64,000 nt of DNA, taken from Setophaga petechia. Taxonomy: Eukaryota > Chordata > Aves > Passeriformes > Parulidae. The stretch lies in the NCBI GenBank assembly GCA_024362935.1, contig JANCRA010000012.1, forward strand, positions 5,456,001 through 5,520,000, in the 5' to 3' direction. Under the pieces are notes generated by a model. The model saw only the letters and a program-made list of their open reading frames with translations. It searched no databases and had not been told where the DNA came from. A program made the translations under genes and the position numbers. Below are positions 47,608 to 62,977 of the stretch, piece by piece (the first letter of the stretch is position 1; every line of letters starts with the position of its first letter).

Positions 47608-50253
47608 TGTTTCTCAAAAAAAATGTTCTCCCTTTATGTCAATTTGTTGCAACATGAAGTGAAGACATACCTGCTTCTGTTTAAACCATGTTTCAGATAA
47701 AACAGTATTTTGGTCAAATGGTCTATGGATTTATTATTTATCTTTGAAAAGTAATCTCTTTGTCAATATGGATACATTAGCTGTGCATCTGTGCCTCAAA
47801 TACCCAAGCAAATTCTATTGTGTTTTGCAACATTCCAGAACCCTCTGAATTGGAAGTAGATCAAAAATAAAGACTTCAAATTTATTAAGCCTGATCAGAA
47901 AATGAAAATATGCTATGGAAAAATTACTGAAGTTTGCAATTTACTCAGTAACTGTACAAAATTGAGATATTTTAATTTTTTGAGAAAGAAATGCATGTGA
48001 AGATATATATATTAATAAAAGATATGGTCAAACTTGTACTCTAGCTGCTCTAATTGAAGCTATTGGATGCTTGAGAGTTTAGGCTCTATCTATAATTCTC
48101 ATTTATTGTGGCTAGCAAATGCTTTCTTAAAAAGAAAAAAACCTCTTGAATTTTATATGCTCCCACTAACTTTTTCAGTCTGACTTAATAGATGTGTTTT
48201 GACAAAATTTATTTCATCACAAATTCCAAGATGTTCCTTCTCCAGTGTTTTCAAATTTTAGTGATTTAGATAAAACTGGTTGTAAATCTAGAAAGTATTC
48301 ATTTCAAGATCTAATCCACATAAACCAGTGTTGACCGGAATGAAAAAAAAAGCAGAATACAATCTCTTTAACGAGCTGTGGTCATAATAGCCTTAATCAC
48401 ATCAGAAGGTTAAACTTAGAATTCTGCTTCTTGATTTCTAGAGTTGCTGCATTCTAGAAACTGAAACTTAATTATAGGCCCTGGCCACACACTCATACAG
48501 TTAAGACAGATGAGACTAATAACAGTTATTTTTGCTTGATAGCCTGCTAATGAGATTGCCTGTGCCATCATGATTTTCCCACTGTCTCTTCTCTGAGGTA
48601 GAGGATACTTGATTTGTTTTATTTGTATTATATCTCACTTTTAAAAAAGAGATTAAATCAATTTAATTTTAATAAAATAACTTTGCTGAATGGAAATGTA
48701 TTTTATTACTCTGTCTCATTTGATTGGTATTGATTTAAGATGTAAAAATAGATACAATTCAAATATTATATGATTTAAAAAAAAAGAAATCAGAACTCAA
48801 AATTCAATTCTCACACATGCGATTTTAATCAAGTACACATACAGAACCATATCATATACAGTTACCAAGAAACTTTTATTGCCAGAAAAATATAGAAAGA
48901 ACACTTAGAGTCATGAACCTGAAACACACAATCATTCAAACATAAGCACAGCAAGCCTGAAATAATGCAGAGATCTCATGGGGTCAAATGTGGACAGCCT
49001 GTTTCCAGTGTTCCCATCCAAGGGATTCCAGTTTTTCTTTCAACATAGTGGCACGTGTGGCTCATTATTTTTTAAATGGAGCTCTTGTCAAGCACTTAAA
49101 ATAAATAGAGTCATCCAGCTCTTTCTCTTGACAGTCACTCTCTCCTCAGAGGATGAGCTTATATTTAATTCCTTGCTTTATTTAACTCTTTCAGTGCCAT
49201 ATGATAACTAAGAGAAAAAGTAACTTGAATTTTGAAAATTATGGAATCTGGTGCATAGTCTAATACTTTCAATGGTATTTAAAACTAGGTCTCCCAGTGC
49301 AATGCCTAACTATGCTAGACATTCTCTCACTTTATAAAGTATGAAATATTTGTAGATTTTGTTGAATACAAATAGCTATTAAAGACTTTTAAATATATAA
49401 GCTCTACTGTATGTGATTGAGAAAAATCAAATGTATGTAAAATCAGCTTAAGTGCTGTTTTTTATCCAGTTGTTCTGTAAAAAACATATTTTTAAGCACA
49501 AGAACACAAAAAGTTATACCAGGCCCAAAGGCTCAGAATTTAGGATATGTTCCTATAATAAGGTGTTTGGAACGAGGGAAGCCTTGGTAAGATGTTTGAT
49601 AACATTCATGGCTGTGGTCAATACTTTGATCAACACACAAAAGACAAGCCTCACACAGCTTAGGGAATTTGTTTACGCAAGTCAAGGACAGCTTACATGC
49701 AGGATTGAGGGAGTTATCAATGAAAGCTGGTGTCTTAACTTCAGGATGAAAGAAACAGCAGTAAAAGCTTAGCATTCAAGTTCAGTGTCATTTCTGGTTC
49801 TGTAAGGTTATTCTGACACACCGTTTACAGATGCAGTGTTGCACCATTTGGATGTAGACAAGAAAGGACATGTAGTCCACACAGTGAGGAATGACTTTGA
49901 GACAATGCATATTTCAAGCAGGATAATTCTGGCAATAAAGGAAAAAAAAAATAAAACAACCACTAAAACAGATTTTTAAAGAGAGACTATGTAGGGAATT
50001 TCTTTCTTTTTATGATCAGTGTCTCAATTTTCTACTCTAAAAATTTTGACCATCCTATATGAAAAGACATTATCTTTGACTTCACCCATTACAGTAGAGA
50101 AACAAAAAATCAACTTTTGTTTTGGCAGTCGCAGATAAAAATACTTTTCAGAGCAAATACCTCTTATGATCACAATTGAAATTTTTGCTGCACACACTTA
50201 TCTCCATGAGTTACAGTATGCTTGCATACCCTCATTTGATGATGATTTCAGGA

Positions 50254-50291
50254 TATCCAGGAAACGTTTTCAACTATCCAGGAAACGTTTT
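50254..50291. repeat. Tandem duplication, 21-bp period, two identical cores
   Basis: 'tatccaggaaacgtttt' is present at 50254-50270 and 50275-50291, separated by 'caac'. The 17-bp cores are identical and each keeps a CpG, so the event is probably recent or the sequence is constrained. Confidence 0.8.
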
Positions 50292-52232
50292 GATGATCTA
50301 CAGAATATAGCAACTTTATCTTCTATAGGGAATGTCTTGGTTCAACCCTAATCAGCCACCTGCTCATTTCCCTCTGGTGCATTTCTCCACTGGGAGAAAG
50401 TTACAAGAGTAAAAGTAACTCCAGCCAGCAACTCCAACCATTACTCAATCAAGATTTTAAAACCAGTAAAGACGGGGGGAAAAACAGTATACTACATAAT
50501 GAAACCAAACAAACTCATTTGGGATCTGAACAAGGTACATTTCCAGTTTAAATAGATTGAGCTTCTTATCATCTATGTATGCACTGAATCTTTCCTTTGG
50601 GGGCAAAAAACAAAAGTATGAGCAAGACCACTGTGGGAGAAAAACATCAATAAATATAAATTCTTCATACTTTAAACTGCTAGGAATATGTAACAAATAC
50701 TTGTTTCTCAAATGTGAATGCAAATAGAGGAACCTTGTAGTTCTGTGTCTCTTGAAATAAGGAAATGAAGATAGAAGAACAGCTCCTGAAGCTGCATATT
50801 CCAGATTAATATCAAGTCACTCCTAGTGAACAGAAGAAAAATAATGTAAGATTCAAATAATGGAAGTTATGCAGCACCTTTTATATTTTAACAATACTTC
50901 ATAAGTAGTTCACCAGTGAAATTAAGTCAGTTTGGTTTCAGTAGTGATGACAAAGGTTTCAACTTCAATTTCATAATCATAAAAAAAAAAAAAAAGCAAA
51001 CCAAAAATCTTAGGGTTTAGTGTTTTTAAACTAAATATTAGATGGGCCTCTGGTCTCATCTCTGAAACTACATGTTCTTAATGAAGATAGGATGACAAGG
51101 GGTGGAGGGAATATAACTTTTAAGAAGTGATGTTTTTTTTTTTTGTTACTTAAAGACAGAGTGATAGAATAGTCTTGCAAACATTAGTATGTTAAAAACC
51201 CCATTGCAATACACAATTTATCTTAATGAAACTGCAACAGTTACAAAAGTTCATGAAATCTTCATTATTTGAGATGACTCTTCTCCATCATAGTGTTCCT
51301 GTGGGTCTCCAGCACATGGTGTACATAATTTCAGGTCAATCCAGCATTTACTGCTGAAGCTATAATCAAACACTTGACATCCACCCAATATATGCCTCTT
51401 CAATGTGTGTATTATGTGTACTTCCTATTATAATTAACAGGGTTAGTCACATCAGTATCACTCATAGAGTGCTCTTGCAGTGTTTATTATTGACCTCATA
51501 ATTTAACTGTAAGAGGTCAAGATCCTGAAGATAATATAAACTTGCTAAAAAAATATGTAGCTTTGCTATTCAATAAATCCTGTATTAATATATATATAAA
51601 CTATTACCATTATGATTTCCTGTATCTTCCATTTACAATTATGCTTGATATTTCAATTATTGAGAGCCTTTATCTCTTCAAAATTTACCACAAAATTGAG
51701 ATTTATATGTGAAATGTTATTCATGTATGTTCTGTGAATAACTGTAAATGAACAAAGCTACTAGCATATAGATGACATAATTTTTTTTTAAGATTGCTCT
51801 ACTTTAATTTCCCCTTGATTAAATTTTGTGAAGGTTGTATTCTAAGATCTGTGATGAGAAGGCATCAGCTCTCATCTAAGTAGTTCATTGAGAATTGTAA
51901 AACAGAGTGCTGAGATAATTAAATAAGTATTAAGTGGATTAGTTGGTCACATCCCAAAGGTCTTCTCAATATAAAATAATGCAAAATTATTACAAAATCT
52001 GATGGTAAAATTTCAGTCATGGATTTAGATGCCTTTGTGAGAATAAGCTTTTACTTTCTGCTGTGTTTTCTCCTTGCCACCTTAAAACAATCATCGAAGA
52101 GTCATCACCATATTATAATTATTTGCTACTTTCAGTATTAGTTTACATGGAAGAGAAATGGTCTAAAATTAAAATGTGACTCTTTGTAATTCCCAGGTGG
52201 ATTTTATAAAATATGTAAAATATGGGACCTAC

Positions 52233-52275
52233 TAATACTCTTTATTTCTACTCTCATAGAAAATAAAGAGTGTTA
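52233..52275. repeat. Stem-loop, 15-bp stem
   Basis: Arms 52233-52247 ('taatactctttattt') and 52261-52275 ('aaataaagagtgtta') pair over 15 positions with one T-G wobble, around a 13-base loop. Confidence 0.65.
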
Positions 52276-55219
52276 TACTATTGGAATCAATGTGTCCGAA
52301 GTTTTGGATATTTGTTATTTGTAGGAATTCAGATAATGACTGTTTTTCAGGGGAAAAAAGGTCTTAAATTGTCCATATTTTACATTAAACTCTTTTTATT
52401 TTTAAACTGTTGTTTATTTTGAATTTATATTTGTAGCAGGACCAAAAGTTTCAACTTGAATGGTATCTCAGAAAGCAAATAATATTTCACAAAAAGTAAA
52501 CATACAGAAAAGAGAAGACATTGGATAAATACAGAATTTCTTTTTAAAGAGAGAGAGTAGGTTTGTTTAGGTCACTTTAGGACTATAAGTAATACTTAAG
52601 GAGAGTGTTTGCCAGTTTTCTCAATGCACTTTTTTAATTTGAATTATTCTGCATCCTGTCCAGTGACAGAGTTCCACTGGCAGCCAACTGAGGTGACCAT
52701 GGCATGGCAGCCTGAAGTGAATATTCCATTTCAAAGCTGAAGGCTATGAACAGCTAAAAGCTGCTCTAAAGTTTCACTTCAAAAAAAGTTGGTGTCCTTT
52801 TCTCATAACAGTGTTCTAATTTTGTTTTTTCTTTTTTTTTTTTTTCAATCTGACCCAAAGAAAGGTACTTCAGTAAACACATGGGAACTGTTTTATCACA
52901 GAGATTTAAATGCATGTTAATTAAATCAAAATTCAATCTAATAATTCTTCAAAGTGAAGCTGTACAGAAAATGTTTTCCTTCCTTGGAATTTCCTGTGTT
53001 AAATACATGATGAACTAATTTTTAATTTAATCTCCAGTTTTGTGGAAATCATATTTCTTTGACTTAGGAGCCTCATTCTTTTCTGGGTCCTCTATCATGA
53101 ATAACAGTTATATTTTTATTCTGTGTTGCGCATATTTTGCAATACCTTTTCATGTCAAACTACATCTTGCTGGAAAACCCTCCCATTCTTTTTCAAGTAT
53201 TGATATTTGATGTGTTTTGCTTCAGATATCTGATGACAAATTTTCTTTTTGTCACAATTTAAACTCTCAGTAAGAGAATATTTATCTTCCCTAAGGTATT
53301 TCACTGGAGATACTTTTCTGTGGTAATATCCCTGGCTGCAGCTTTTTAAATAGAGACATATCCTAAATTTTGAAAATATTATGGAAGGAATCTTGCTTGA
53401 ATAAGCCAGCGAGTTATTGAAAATGATTTAGAATTTTCTTTAAAAAAAAGAGGCCAGAGCCATAATTAGCAGGCAATAGACAGCAGTGTAAAATCAGCAG
53501 ATAATTATTATTAGTTATTTACTTCCACACTTTCCAGGTGGCTTTAGTCAGCAAAAACAATTTGTTAGTAACAAGTTTATGCATTATCATAACTCTGTAT
53601 AATACAACAAACTACATATCTTCATGGAAAATTTTGAAATAAGGAAATTCCAGACCATTCCAATTTTATATGGTTCTTGTTCTGAAAAAAATTTCCTAAG
53701 TAGATGGCTAGCTATCTGCAAACAAACTACAGAATGTTTTGTAAGAATTACCTTTTTTCCCCCAGAAAATAATAAAATTGGTATCAAAAAAGCACTTGTT
53801 TAAAGTGGTACATATGTTACAAAATATTTTTATTGTCTTTGTCTATAAATATGCAAGCATTTAGGTAAAAGGAAAGACAAACAACAAAGAAATAACCATT
53901 ATAAAAATTATAATTTTGTCTATTTGGCTTCAAAATTGTCAAGTCTGGAATTTCTGGTAGAAATGTACACACACACACAGAGTTCACTGCAAAAACTCTG
54001 TCAGTTAGAAGGTCCTTTAAACTGGGAGGAAAACTGAGATACAAGAATATCTTTTAAAAGGGCAGAATCTTGCTCCCTGTATTGAAACAAAAAAAAAAAA
54101 AAAGGAAATTAGACCTTAGAAAGGTAATGGAAGAGAGTACAGAGAAGATACAGGGAAGTCATAGTCATAGTAGAGGACACACTGAGTCACAGTAGAGGAA
54201 ATGCTTATAGTACATGTCTTTAACCACCAGTTCTTGGGATATTTTCTTTTCACTACTATTTTAAATTTCCTCTCTTCAGGCTCAGAAAATTAGTAAACTG
54301 AATATAAAGTTTTCCACTGAAGTGACTTTATGCAAATGATTCATTAATGCAGCCTCCAGGATGTTGTCAGCCAATCTGTTTCTATCTTAACATTAACTTC
54401 ATAACATATGTTTGCATCTATTTTATGATACTGGTAACACTTCTACCATGTGAACCAGGAATTGGCCCCAAAACTTCTGAGTAGTAGCAGCTTGCTGTAC
54501 AATAGAAGAAACTGTTGTGCAGATCCCTTAAAAATGATTTAAAACATTCCCAATACGTAGTTTAAATAGATTGCTCCTTTAAAGAATTATAAAATAAATA
54601 GATAAATTGGTTCTATTCATTACCCATGCTGGTGAGTTTCCTACTTTGTTTCCTTACTATTTCAGATTTGATATGCTGTTACTGTGACTAATGCAACCTC
54701 ACAGGGCTTAAAGAAACTTATACACCAGGAATCAATAATGAGGGTATCTCTGCTTTGGTTTGTACACCTTTATTTATTTAAAACAATAAAAATATCTTTT
54801 TCTTAGTAACAGAGACTATACTTATTAGTACCTATTGGATATTTTTTAAATAACCAATAGCTGCAAAAAGTGAATAACTGTTCTAAAAAATGTACAAATT
54901 AAAATACTTTTCTGATTGCAGTCTTTAAAAAAATCCTTCTTTAACTTACAAAAACAGATATTTGTACAGAAATGGCCAACAGCAAGTTGATACTGTGTCT
55001 CTTGTGCTCTCAATAAGAGTGAAAATTATAACCCCAGAAAGCTCTCTTTTTTTGGAACTATTAAAATTTTGAAAGCTGCATTTACACTTCAGTTTGAAAC
55101 ACTGTCTGAATGATTTCAAATGAATTTTTTGAGAGTAGCAGGTTGCAAGAGCTCAGAAATTTTAAACTGTTACCGGCATAAAAGGCATTAACATCCCACT
55201 GAGCAGAGACTGAAATGCT

Positions 55220-55590
55220 GGATGACTTCTTAAGCTGTCTCAAGAGTTTTTGAGTGAAGAGTTATTTTTCTACTGCAAGAAAGAAGACCAAGGGCTTGGC
55301 CAGTCGTGCCACAGAAATGACACAGTGGAGGTACAAAGCTCGTGATTTCCACAGCACAGCCAGGGGGAGAAGGGTGAAGAAAGAAGAGAACTGACAGCTT
55401 CAGATAGGAGGGTCTTCTCCCTCTGCAGAAGCTGTCGTCCCAGCTTCTCCTTTTGGAGCTGGCAGCAAAGGGAGCCCAGCTTTTCACAGCTTTGATGCAG
55501 CAGGGAATGAAATGCTGCAATAACTGCCTGTCTGGGTCCAGCAAAAAGCTGGCTTGGAAACCAGTACAATCAGAAGCTGATCAGCCTTCT
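55220..55590 (-). other. GC-richer patch of unknown nature
   Basis: The composition rises above the AT-rich flanks. On the minus strand two overlapping frames (55230-55544, 104 codons; 55270-55569, 99 codons) are open. 'tcttctttcttgcag' with AG at 55273-55274 reads as a splice acceptor in that direction. The predicted residues resemble no family I know, and the two frames cannot both be real. It could be an old repeat, a non-coding RNA exon or a regulatory element. Confidence 0.15.
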
Positions 55591-58500
55591 TCCTAAGTTA
55601 TCATTTGTAACAATTGCACTTCAGCTGTGCTTCCACTTTGTTCTTTTTTGCCCTGATCTCATGAATCATACACTTTGATGTGCACAGTGATGCAGCTTTG
55701 TTATATAATTAGCCTATAACAAGTGGTCATGGTGAGATATGGATCTAAAACTGCTGGACTGAAATTGATATTTTACCTTTATCACCAATTTCTTGCATGA
55801 TTCATAAAACTCTCTATATAAAGTTGGCAGGAAATAGTGGCCCATGGGCAGTAATTTATTATAGATGCTTAGATAGTCTACAGTCATTTCTTTTTAATTT
55901 GATGAGCATATCTACCTGCAGATATGTCAGAGTCCTGAGACTGAAAAGCAATAGGATTTCAGGCACTAATTCTCTGGTCCTCCATATTTCCTAAATCCCT
56001 AATCAACACGTGTATTTTGAAATATCTAATTTCTCTATGCAATGCACAGGCTTTCCCACTCACATATTTGACTTCTACTCACATAAAAAGGAGGATCTAA
56101 TTTACAGTTCCTTAAAAAGTGTCAGCTCAAGAATAAGTGTGGGAAAATTTCCATTTCTAACCCCATTGCAGGATCACAGAGCAAGCTAATAAGAGGTTGT
56201 TTCATCTTAATTTCTTTCAACCTACAAATTTGCATCTGGATACTGTAATATTCAATATTTGGGGCTAAATGTCATCTTGGTTTTTTCTCATTAACCTGTC
56301 TGTGGTGGATTTCATCCTTTTTTTCTACAAGTTTTCAATATTGTTATTGTTGCTGTGACTGATACTATTTTTTCACTGATAAAATACAGAAGCAAAACAG
56401 ATATGCTCCAAGTTTAAACGAAATAGTCACCAGGGACATCACTATAAGGGGCATAACTAGGCCCTTGGGAGCACAGCAGAAGATTCTACTTCTGAAGTTA
56501 TAGCTGTGGAAAAGAAAATAACAATCTATATAACAGTGAAATCCAAGAGTAAGAGAAAAAAGGAGAATGAAATAAGGTAAAGAGACTCATTAAAGGCATT
56601 CTTTAAGGAACAAATGAAAGACTATATCAGAGATCAGAAAACAAAAGGAAATTACTGTTACTCTGCTTTATCAACACTTAAAGCACAATAACACTTTTAT
56701 TCCCTAAATGAGAATATTTAGAGTAGATCCTTGCATGAGCAGGAGCTCACAGAGTTACTTCATAACGGTGTTTTTTTCTCCTAAGTTTGAGTTTCAAAGA
56801 AAAATTCCTATAGGAAATAGCAGAATCTCTTTCTGACATAATTACTTAGTCATAAAAGACTATTGAAAAATAAATATTGGCTAAGCATTTATATTTAAAT
56901 TGTATGTTTAAATATAAATACAAACTCTGAGTTTAACCAACTGTATATTGTGTATTAATGTAGAGCTGTGGTTTTAATCTGTAAATGCAGCCCTTCTAGT
57001 GCTCTTCAGGAGTTTGCACATATGAGAAAGAATGAGTTCATTTGAGAGATTTAACAAAGGAGTTATTTGAAAACCTTTCTAGAACCTCTTCCTCCTCTGT
57101 TTATGGTACTCCTCCTTATGCATCATTAACTGTTTTGTTTCTCAAATAAAGATTAAAAGAAAGCAGCATGATAAATTGTTTGTATATGTCAAACTATTTT
57201 TTTAATCTCTATTTTGCTATGAAAATATAAAATGATAGATCCTTTGTGGATAAAAGATTGTTAAAAGCACCAGTCTTGATATTCAGCCTGTGGTAACATA
57301 TACATCAATGAGCCTGTTAGCTGTAAGGCTTTTGAACCAAGGAGCCAGCACATGTCCAGACTCTGATTCGATTCTAAATCAAAATGTTAATTTTTTTTCA
57401 AATATGACTTTCACAATATGAAAATGAAAGGAACATAATATAAAGGCAAAAATATTTCTACATATTTAAAATAGATTCAGTACAAAATAGGTTCATGATT
57501 TTATTTTCAGTGGCAAGATTGTGTCTTTCTTCTTATACTTAATTGTCTGCCAAATTTTCTTTTGAAATTGTGGAAATCCACTGGATAAATATTTTTTGTG
57601 TTACTTTAACCTTGGAGCAAAGACCATTTGTGTATTGTTTTAGAAGATGGCTCAGATTTGTGTAGAAACTAAATGTACATTTTATGAAATAAGGGAGTAT
57701 TTAGTTAGAAAGCTGATACTTTTCCCCTAGCTGCAATCTAGGAAGAAACCTATCTCCAAAATTGCATTAACTATAAAAAATGTGCATGGTTTGGTGTCTC
57801 ATGTAAAGCATAGAAAGAGCATCTCAAGGAACCTGCAAATGAAATTATATAATTCAAATACATATCACCAAGCCAATAGAACATTCTTTCGCATTAGGAC
57901 CAGAAAATCTGTGACCTGCTAAACGATCTCATGAATGAAAAAAGGAGTTAAGATGTTTCTAAGTCACATTTCACCTTTCTGAATCCCTCATTTTGTCATT
58001 CATAAAAGTTACTCAGAACAATTTTGTCTGGCAGAGCACTATAATTCTTTTTTTTCTTTTTAGAGATTCCTCCATTAAGGAAAAAAAAAAAAAAAGTATG
58101 TGTATAAAAATTAGAAGTTAGAAATTAGAGTAAATGATTCTCACTAGGTGGATCTAGACTATCAGAAAACAAATTTCTTAATCCTTCCAGCATTTGTCAG
58201 CTCCTCCCACTCATCAAAACAGAAGGTGGGTGTTCTGAAACTTTCAGGATCTTCAGAGACTTCAACAGAGCATAAATAGTGTGTGTTGCACAAAGGGAGT
58301 CACAGCAGAGAAGCAGGACCTCTTCCAACAACTGTTTGACTCAGGGCATGGATTCATAAGCTAATGCCAGCTAAAGACATGCACTGTTTGGTGTGGAATC
58401 ACATTTTTTAATCAGCATAAGGAAGAGGGAGCTGAGCCAGTGCAAAAAAAACAACCCCAAAAACATTTCAGGGATAATGCAATCAATAAATCTCAGTCTG

Positions 58501-61500
58501 TGTCAGGAGTCTGATTAGCATATCCCAGATGTAGTGCAAAGGACATACAGAGCACCAATAAAAAGGTCAGAATACAGCATACAGCAGTAATTGTGTGCTG
58601 CTTATAAAGAACACCTACAGGGCTGTGTACTGCCCTCAGTGAAAGATTGAGAGAACTGACTGTAGGCATTTTTAATTTAAGAAAACTTAAATTACAACCT
58701 CTTTTTGCCATTTTTCCTTAGAAAATAAAAATTAGCAATTTACAGAGCTACTTAACAAAAACAAACAAACAAAAGCAAAGGAATCTCCTCCCCCAATAAA
58801 ATTCTAACTCCCGACAAGAGCTGATATCTGATCATCTATCTAAATAAATGTTCAGATTTTAGCTCTTCATCTCCAAATTATTATTTCTGTTGAGGTTTAA
58901 CTCTAAATATTAAAATAGATGAGCCAATTAACTATGTTAGATTGGTGTTAACATCTGCTTTAGTTCTGTAATAGCACTGTTATTTTTAATAAATGATAAA
59001 CAGTATAGCGTTCCTCAATCTAAGAATAATGCAGTTTAGATTTATGTAACAGATTAAAGATTACTCTGTCTTTACCATTATTGGAATCAAAATAAAAACT
59101 GCAGTTAAAGAGAAAAGGTGTAGTGAGAGACTGATAATATAAGCATTCTCTGGCTGCAGGTCAGATGAAATTAGTTTACACGCCTCTTTGTGTTGAAGTC
59201 ATTCACTAAGAGTTTCCAACTCTTATTGTATCTGTAATACTTAACATAAGAAGCCAGTATCAAACTTCCAAATAAAAAATTGAGAATATGAGAAGGAAGA
59301 GGTATTTTTCTGCATGCATTCAGCATAGCTGGTAGTCTCCCAGCCATTCGTGTCTATACCTGCTGCTCTAGAAGCATGCCAGCATAAACATAGTCTGCAA
59401 AGTCTCATCCCAAAATAACTGTGTAACGATCCCTGTATTACTGTGATCTTTTTCTAAATAATTATAGAAGTCAGAAAAAACTGATAGGTATCTAAGGAAA
59501 AAAAATACAACTTTCATTCTGTATAATATCTATGGATCAAAATCCAGACTGTTCTATGGGACAGACACAATTGAACTGTTGCAACAGACTAAATGAAATA
59601 CCTGTGTGAGAGCTTTTCTGGTCTGAAACCAAATCTTACCTGAGTGCCTAACCCAACATGTCAGCTTAGTATCTATGCAAAGAGCCATATTTATGGCACA
59701 TATGTTAATTATAACCTTCTTTCTTTTTATTGTGTTCTGCTGTCAGAATCTCAAATTCCTCTTCTTTGGTACATTAGCTCTTTTTGTGCCCACTTTTCAG
59801 CCTGTATCAGAGATTACATGAAAAATTAGTCCCTAGTGAATTAACAGTGAATTTCTAACATTTGTATATCTAAGGCCTGATATCTCAGTACTGACTTGTA
59901 GGTTCATTGTAATTGCTGAAACTATTTATAATTAACTGATTAATGCAAGTAAAAATATAGGCAACAAAATATGTAGCATTTGTAAATTATAGGTATTCAA
60001 ATATACAACTAAATTCATGTCATTAGCATGGGTAAGTGATTTGACTCCTTCATAGTGATTCTTCCAGGCAGAGCATATTGAAGAACATCACAGAGTTTCT
60101 TGTGTAAAACAGAAGCATCATGTTCACACATCCTAGCTGGCTGCAATTTCATGCTGAGAGTAGTATATGTGCTCACTAGTGAGGGAGGCTGGCTACAGCC
60201 CAACAGACATCTTCTTCTTCCCTGTTTAGATATAATGTACATATTTGTAAATCTGCCTACCACGATTCCTAAAACACTGCCTTTACTTAAGGAAAGCTTA
60301 ATCCTGCTGAACATGCCACAGGAGAATAGGCTTGCATAAGCACACAAACAAAACCAAAAAAAAGCTCCTTATTTTTCAGAGGAATTCTATTCCCTTAACC
60401 TCTCACAAGTAGCAAGAATTCATATTCACTGTTTGCCTCAGGGAAGGAGTCCTGTAACTATGATTGATATGGAGATATGGTTTCTACTGTAGCCTCACAT
60501 GCAAGTAGATTCAGTCCTTTCAACTCGCAGCAGAAAGGAAATATTTTGTGCTTTCCTCTCCATTCCACTCAGACTTCAGCAAATGGTAGTGATAGTGTCC
60601 TTGTGTTTTATAGAAGGAGGTACAGTAGCTCATACACAGACAGCTACAGCCATTCTTTTGCCCTATGATGTCTCATTTGTTAATATGAAGCTTTCAGACA
60701 CAATCCAGGAATTTCAGGAGACTAGCAGTTTTTTGAAGCAGCAGCTGGAAGCCAAGGGAGGGATGCCAAGGTAGGGCATACACCTGGCTAAGAGTAGATG
60801 GAAGAGGGGACTCTGAACATTTTAGAGTTCATTGCTAGATCTGCAATTCATGTGCATTATGAACACAGCAACTGATCCTACATCCCTTTAAAAATTAACT
60901 TCCATCTCTGACAGCAGAGCAAGGTAGCATTCCATAACTGCTGCATTTTCTCCCACCTTTCTACACACTGAGAAGGAAGATTTGGGATAAGGATTGATCA
61001 GGCATATCTCTGTGTAGCCTATAACTCTCTTCAGGCAGCAGTTGTATGGCTGTAAATGTATTTTAAGAAAAAGTGAACTAAAGGCTCTACCCTTTTTTCT
61101 TGGGGCATGGCGTACCACATCTAAAGACAGCATCCCTTTCTTTCTATTTTTCTGAGGATGACAGCGAGCCCAACAAGTGAATGATGTGGTTACTTTTAGG
61201 AGGGTTCCAAATCAATCAGAAGCACAAGGGGCATATGATTTGCCCTCTCCTGCTTTCACCAGAGTTTAATTCACAGGCATTGCATAAGAAAAATAAGTTA
61301 TATGAATGAGGCTGGAAATGTGGTTAAATTGTTTGACTTTCTGTCCTAAAATACTTCATATCACACACATTTTATTTTATCTTTCAGGATGTCTTTCTTT
61401 TTACAGTCACTACTTTGGCATTCTGAAGGGCAATGCTCATTTTAAAATATGTATAGACTTCATTTAAAATAAATGAATCTAAAATTCTCTGGGGCAAAAC

Positions 61501-62977
61501 CACGTTTGGTGTATCTCAGCTAACTTCAGTGGAGTAACACCAAGGTTGAATCTAGGCCTACATCCTCTCATCATGAGCTTAGAGAAAAACAAAGAGACGC
61601 CATTAAAAGATAGGGTATTTTACATTCTCTCTTTCATTGAGAATAGCTTTGTTTTATGGCCTTAATTAAACATTGTATTAGTGGGATTTCATACATTTAT
61701 CTTTATGTTTGATAACGTTTTTGAGCACTCTGATAAAATCAACGGAAATTAATGTAATTGTTTCCAGCCATATTCAGTAACTCTAATTACCAGCATTTCT
61801 AGTCCAACTGCATAATATGCTTAACTCTCCTATGTACTGAAGAAAATTTAACTACTGCTGACTCAGTGTTCTTTTATATTTGTATATGGATAACATCAGG
61901 AGAGTAAATAAAGAAAAAAATGAATTTGCAAATTTCTGTTCATCATAGAGCTATCATTATTGCCAAACTCCATAGAAATATATGAAAAATCCAATCAGGA
62001 ATCTTTTTTCATGGTGCATTTACAATTAGAGAAAATTGTATGAACCATTATATGAAGAAATGTGGCAACACAGTAATGCATTTTTAAATTGAAGAACATC
62101 TATGACATCCTAAAATAGCTAACTCTTTCTGGTATGATATATTCATGACTGTTTTTCTACACTTTTACACCCTTATTTTTGTGTTCCTCTTGGCTGAAAA
62201 TTTCTTCTATAGTATCATGTGCTGAAAACAACACAAAAAAAAGATTGAGTCCTGATTATTTATCTGAATTTGATCAAGAGAGAGAGGAAGAAATTATAAC
62301 CTACTTGTATGCGGAAAAATTTTAAAAAAACATCCATTTAAATAATTCTGTTGCTAAACAGTCAAAAAAAAGATTTGGCATATCACTAATTTATGGGTAT
62401 TTTGGTTTATGCAGATATTTCTACATATTTTCATCTAGAAAATACACCATAAAATACACACACAGGGTATGGAAGTTGCTTGCATTTTTTACCCTATCAC
62501 AGCTGACTCATTTGACTCTAAACAGTATATCTACAATATTTGAAGTCACCAAGTAATTAATAAGGGTGGCATCTCTGTTACCTTAAGAGAACAGACTGAG
62601 AAGAAAGACTGAAGAAAAAAGATCATAATGTTCACTTGTATGATCAGTAGAGATGAAGGAAGTCACTGCTCTACCTTATGATAGATAAGTAAAATACCAA
62701 CTTCTTCCCACTGAAAATTCAATTATTTATATTTCAGAGACTTTCATGATCTGGAAAATGCTTTTGTATTTTCTATGCAAATTAAAGTGTTTAAAGCTTG
62801 TTGTAGATATGGGATTATAATTAATTCTTCTCAAGGCTGCAAATACAGTGATTCGCTGAGTTTATTACATGGGGTTCAACAAACCATGAGATTCAAATAT
62901 ATATGCATCACACTCTACCTACATTAAAATAATCATTGCCATCATATGATAAACACAAAGTGAAGATTTTTTTTCTA

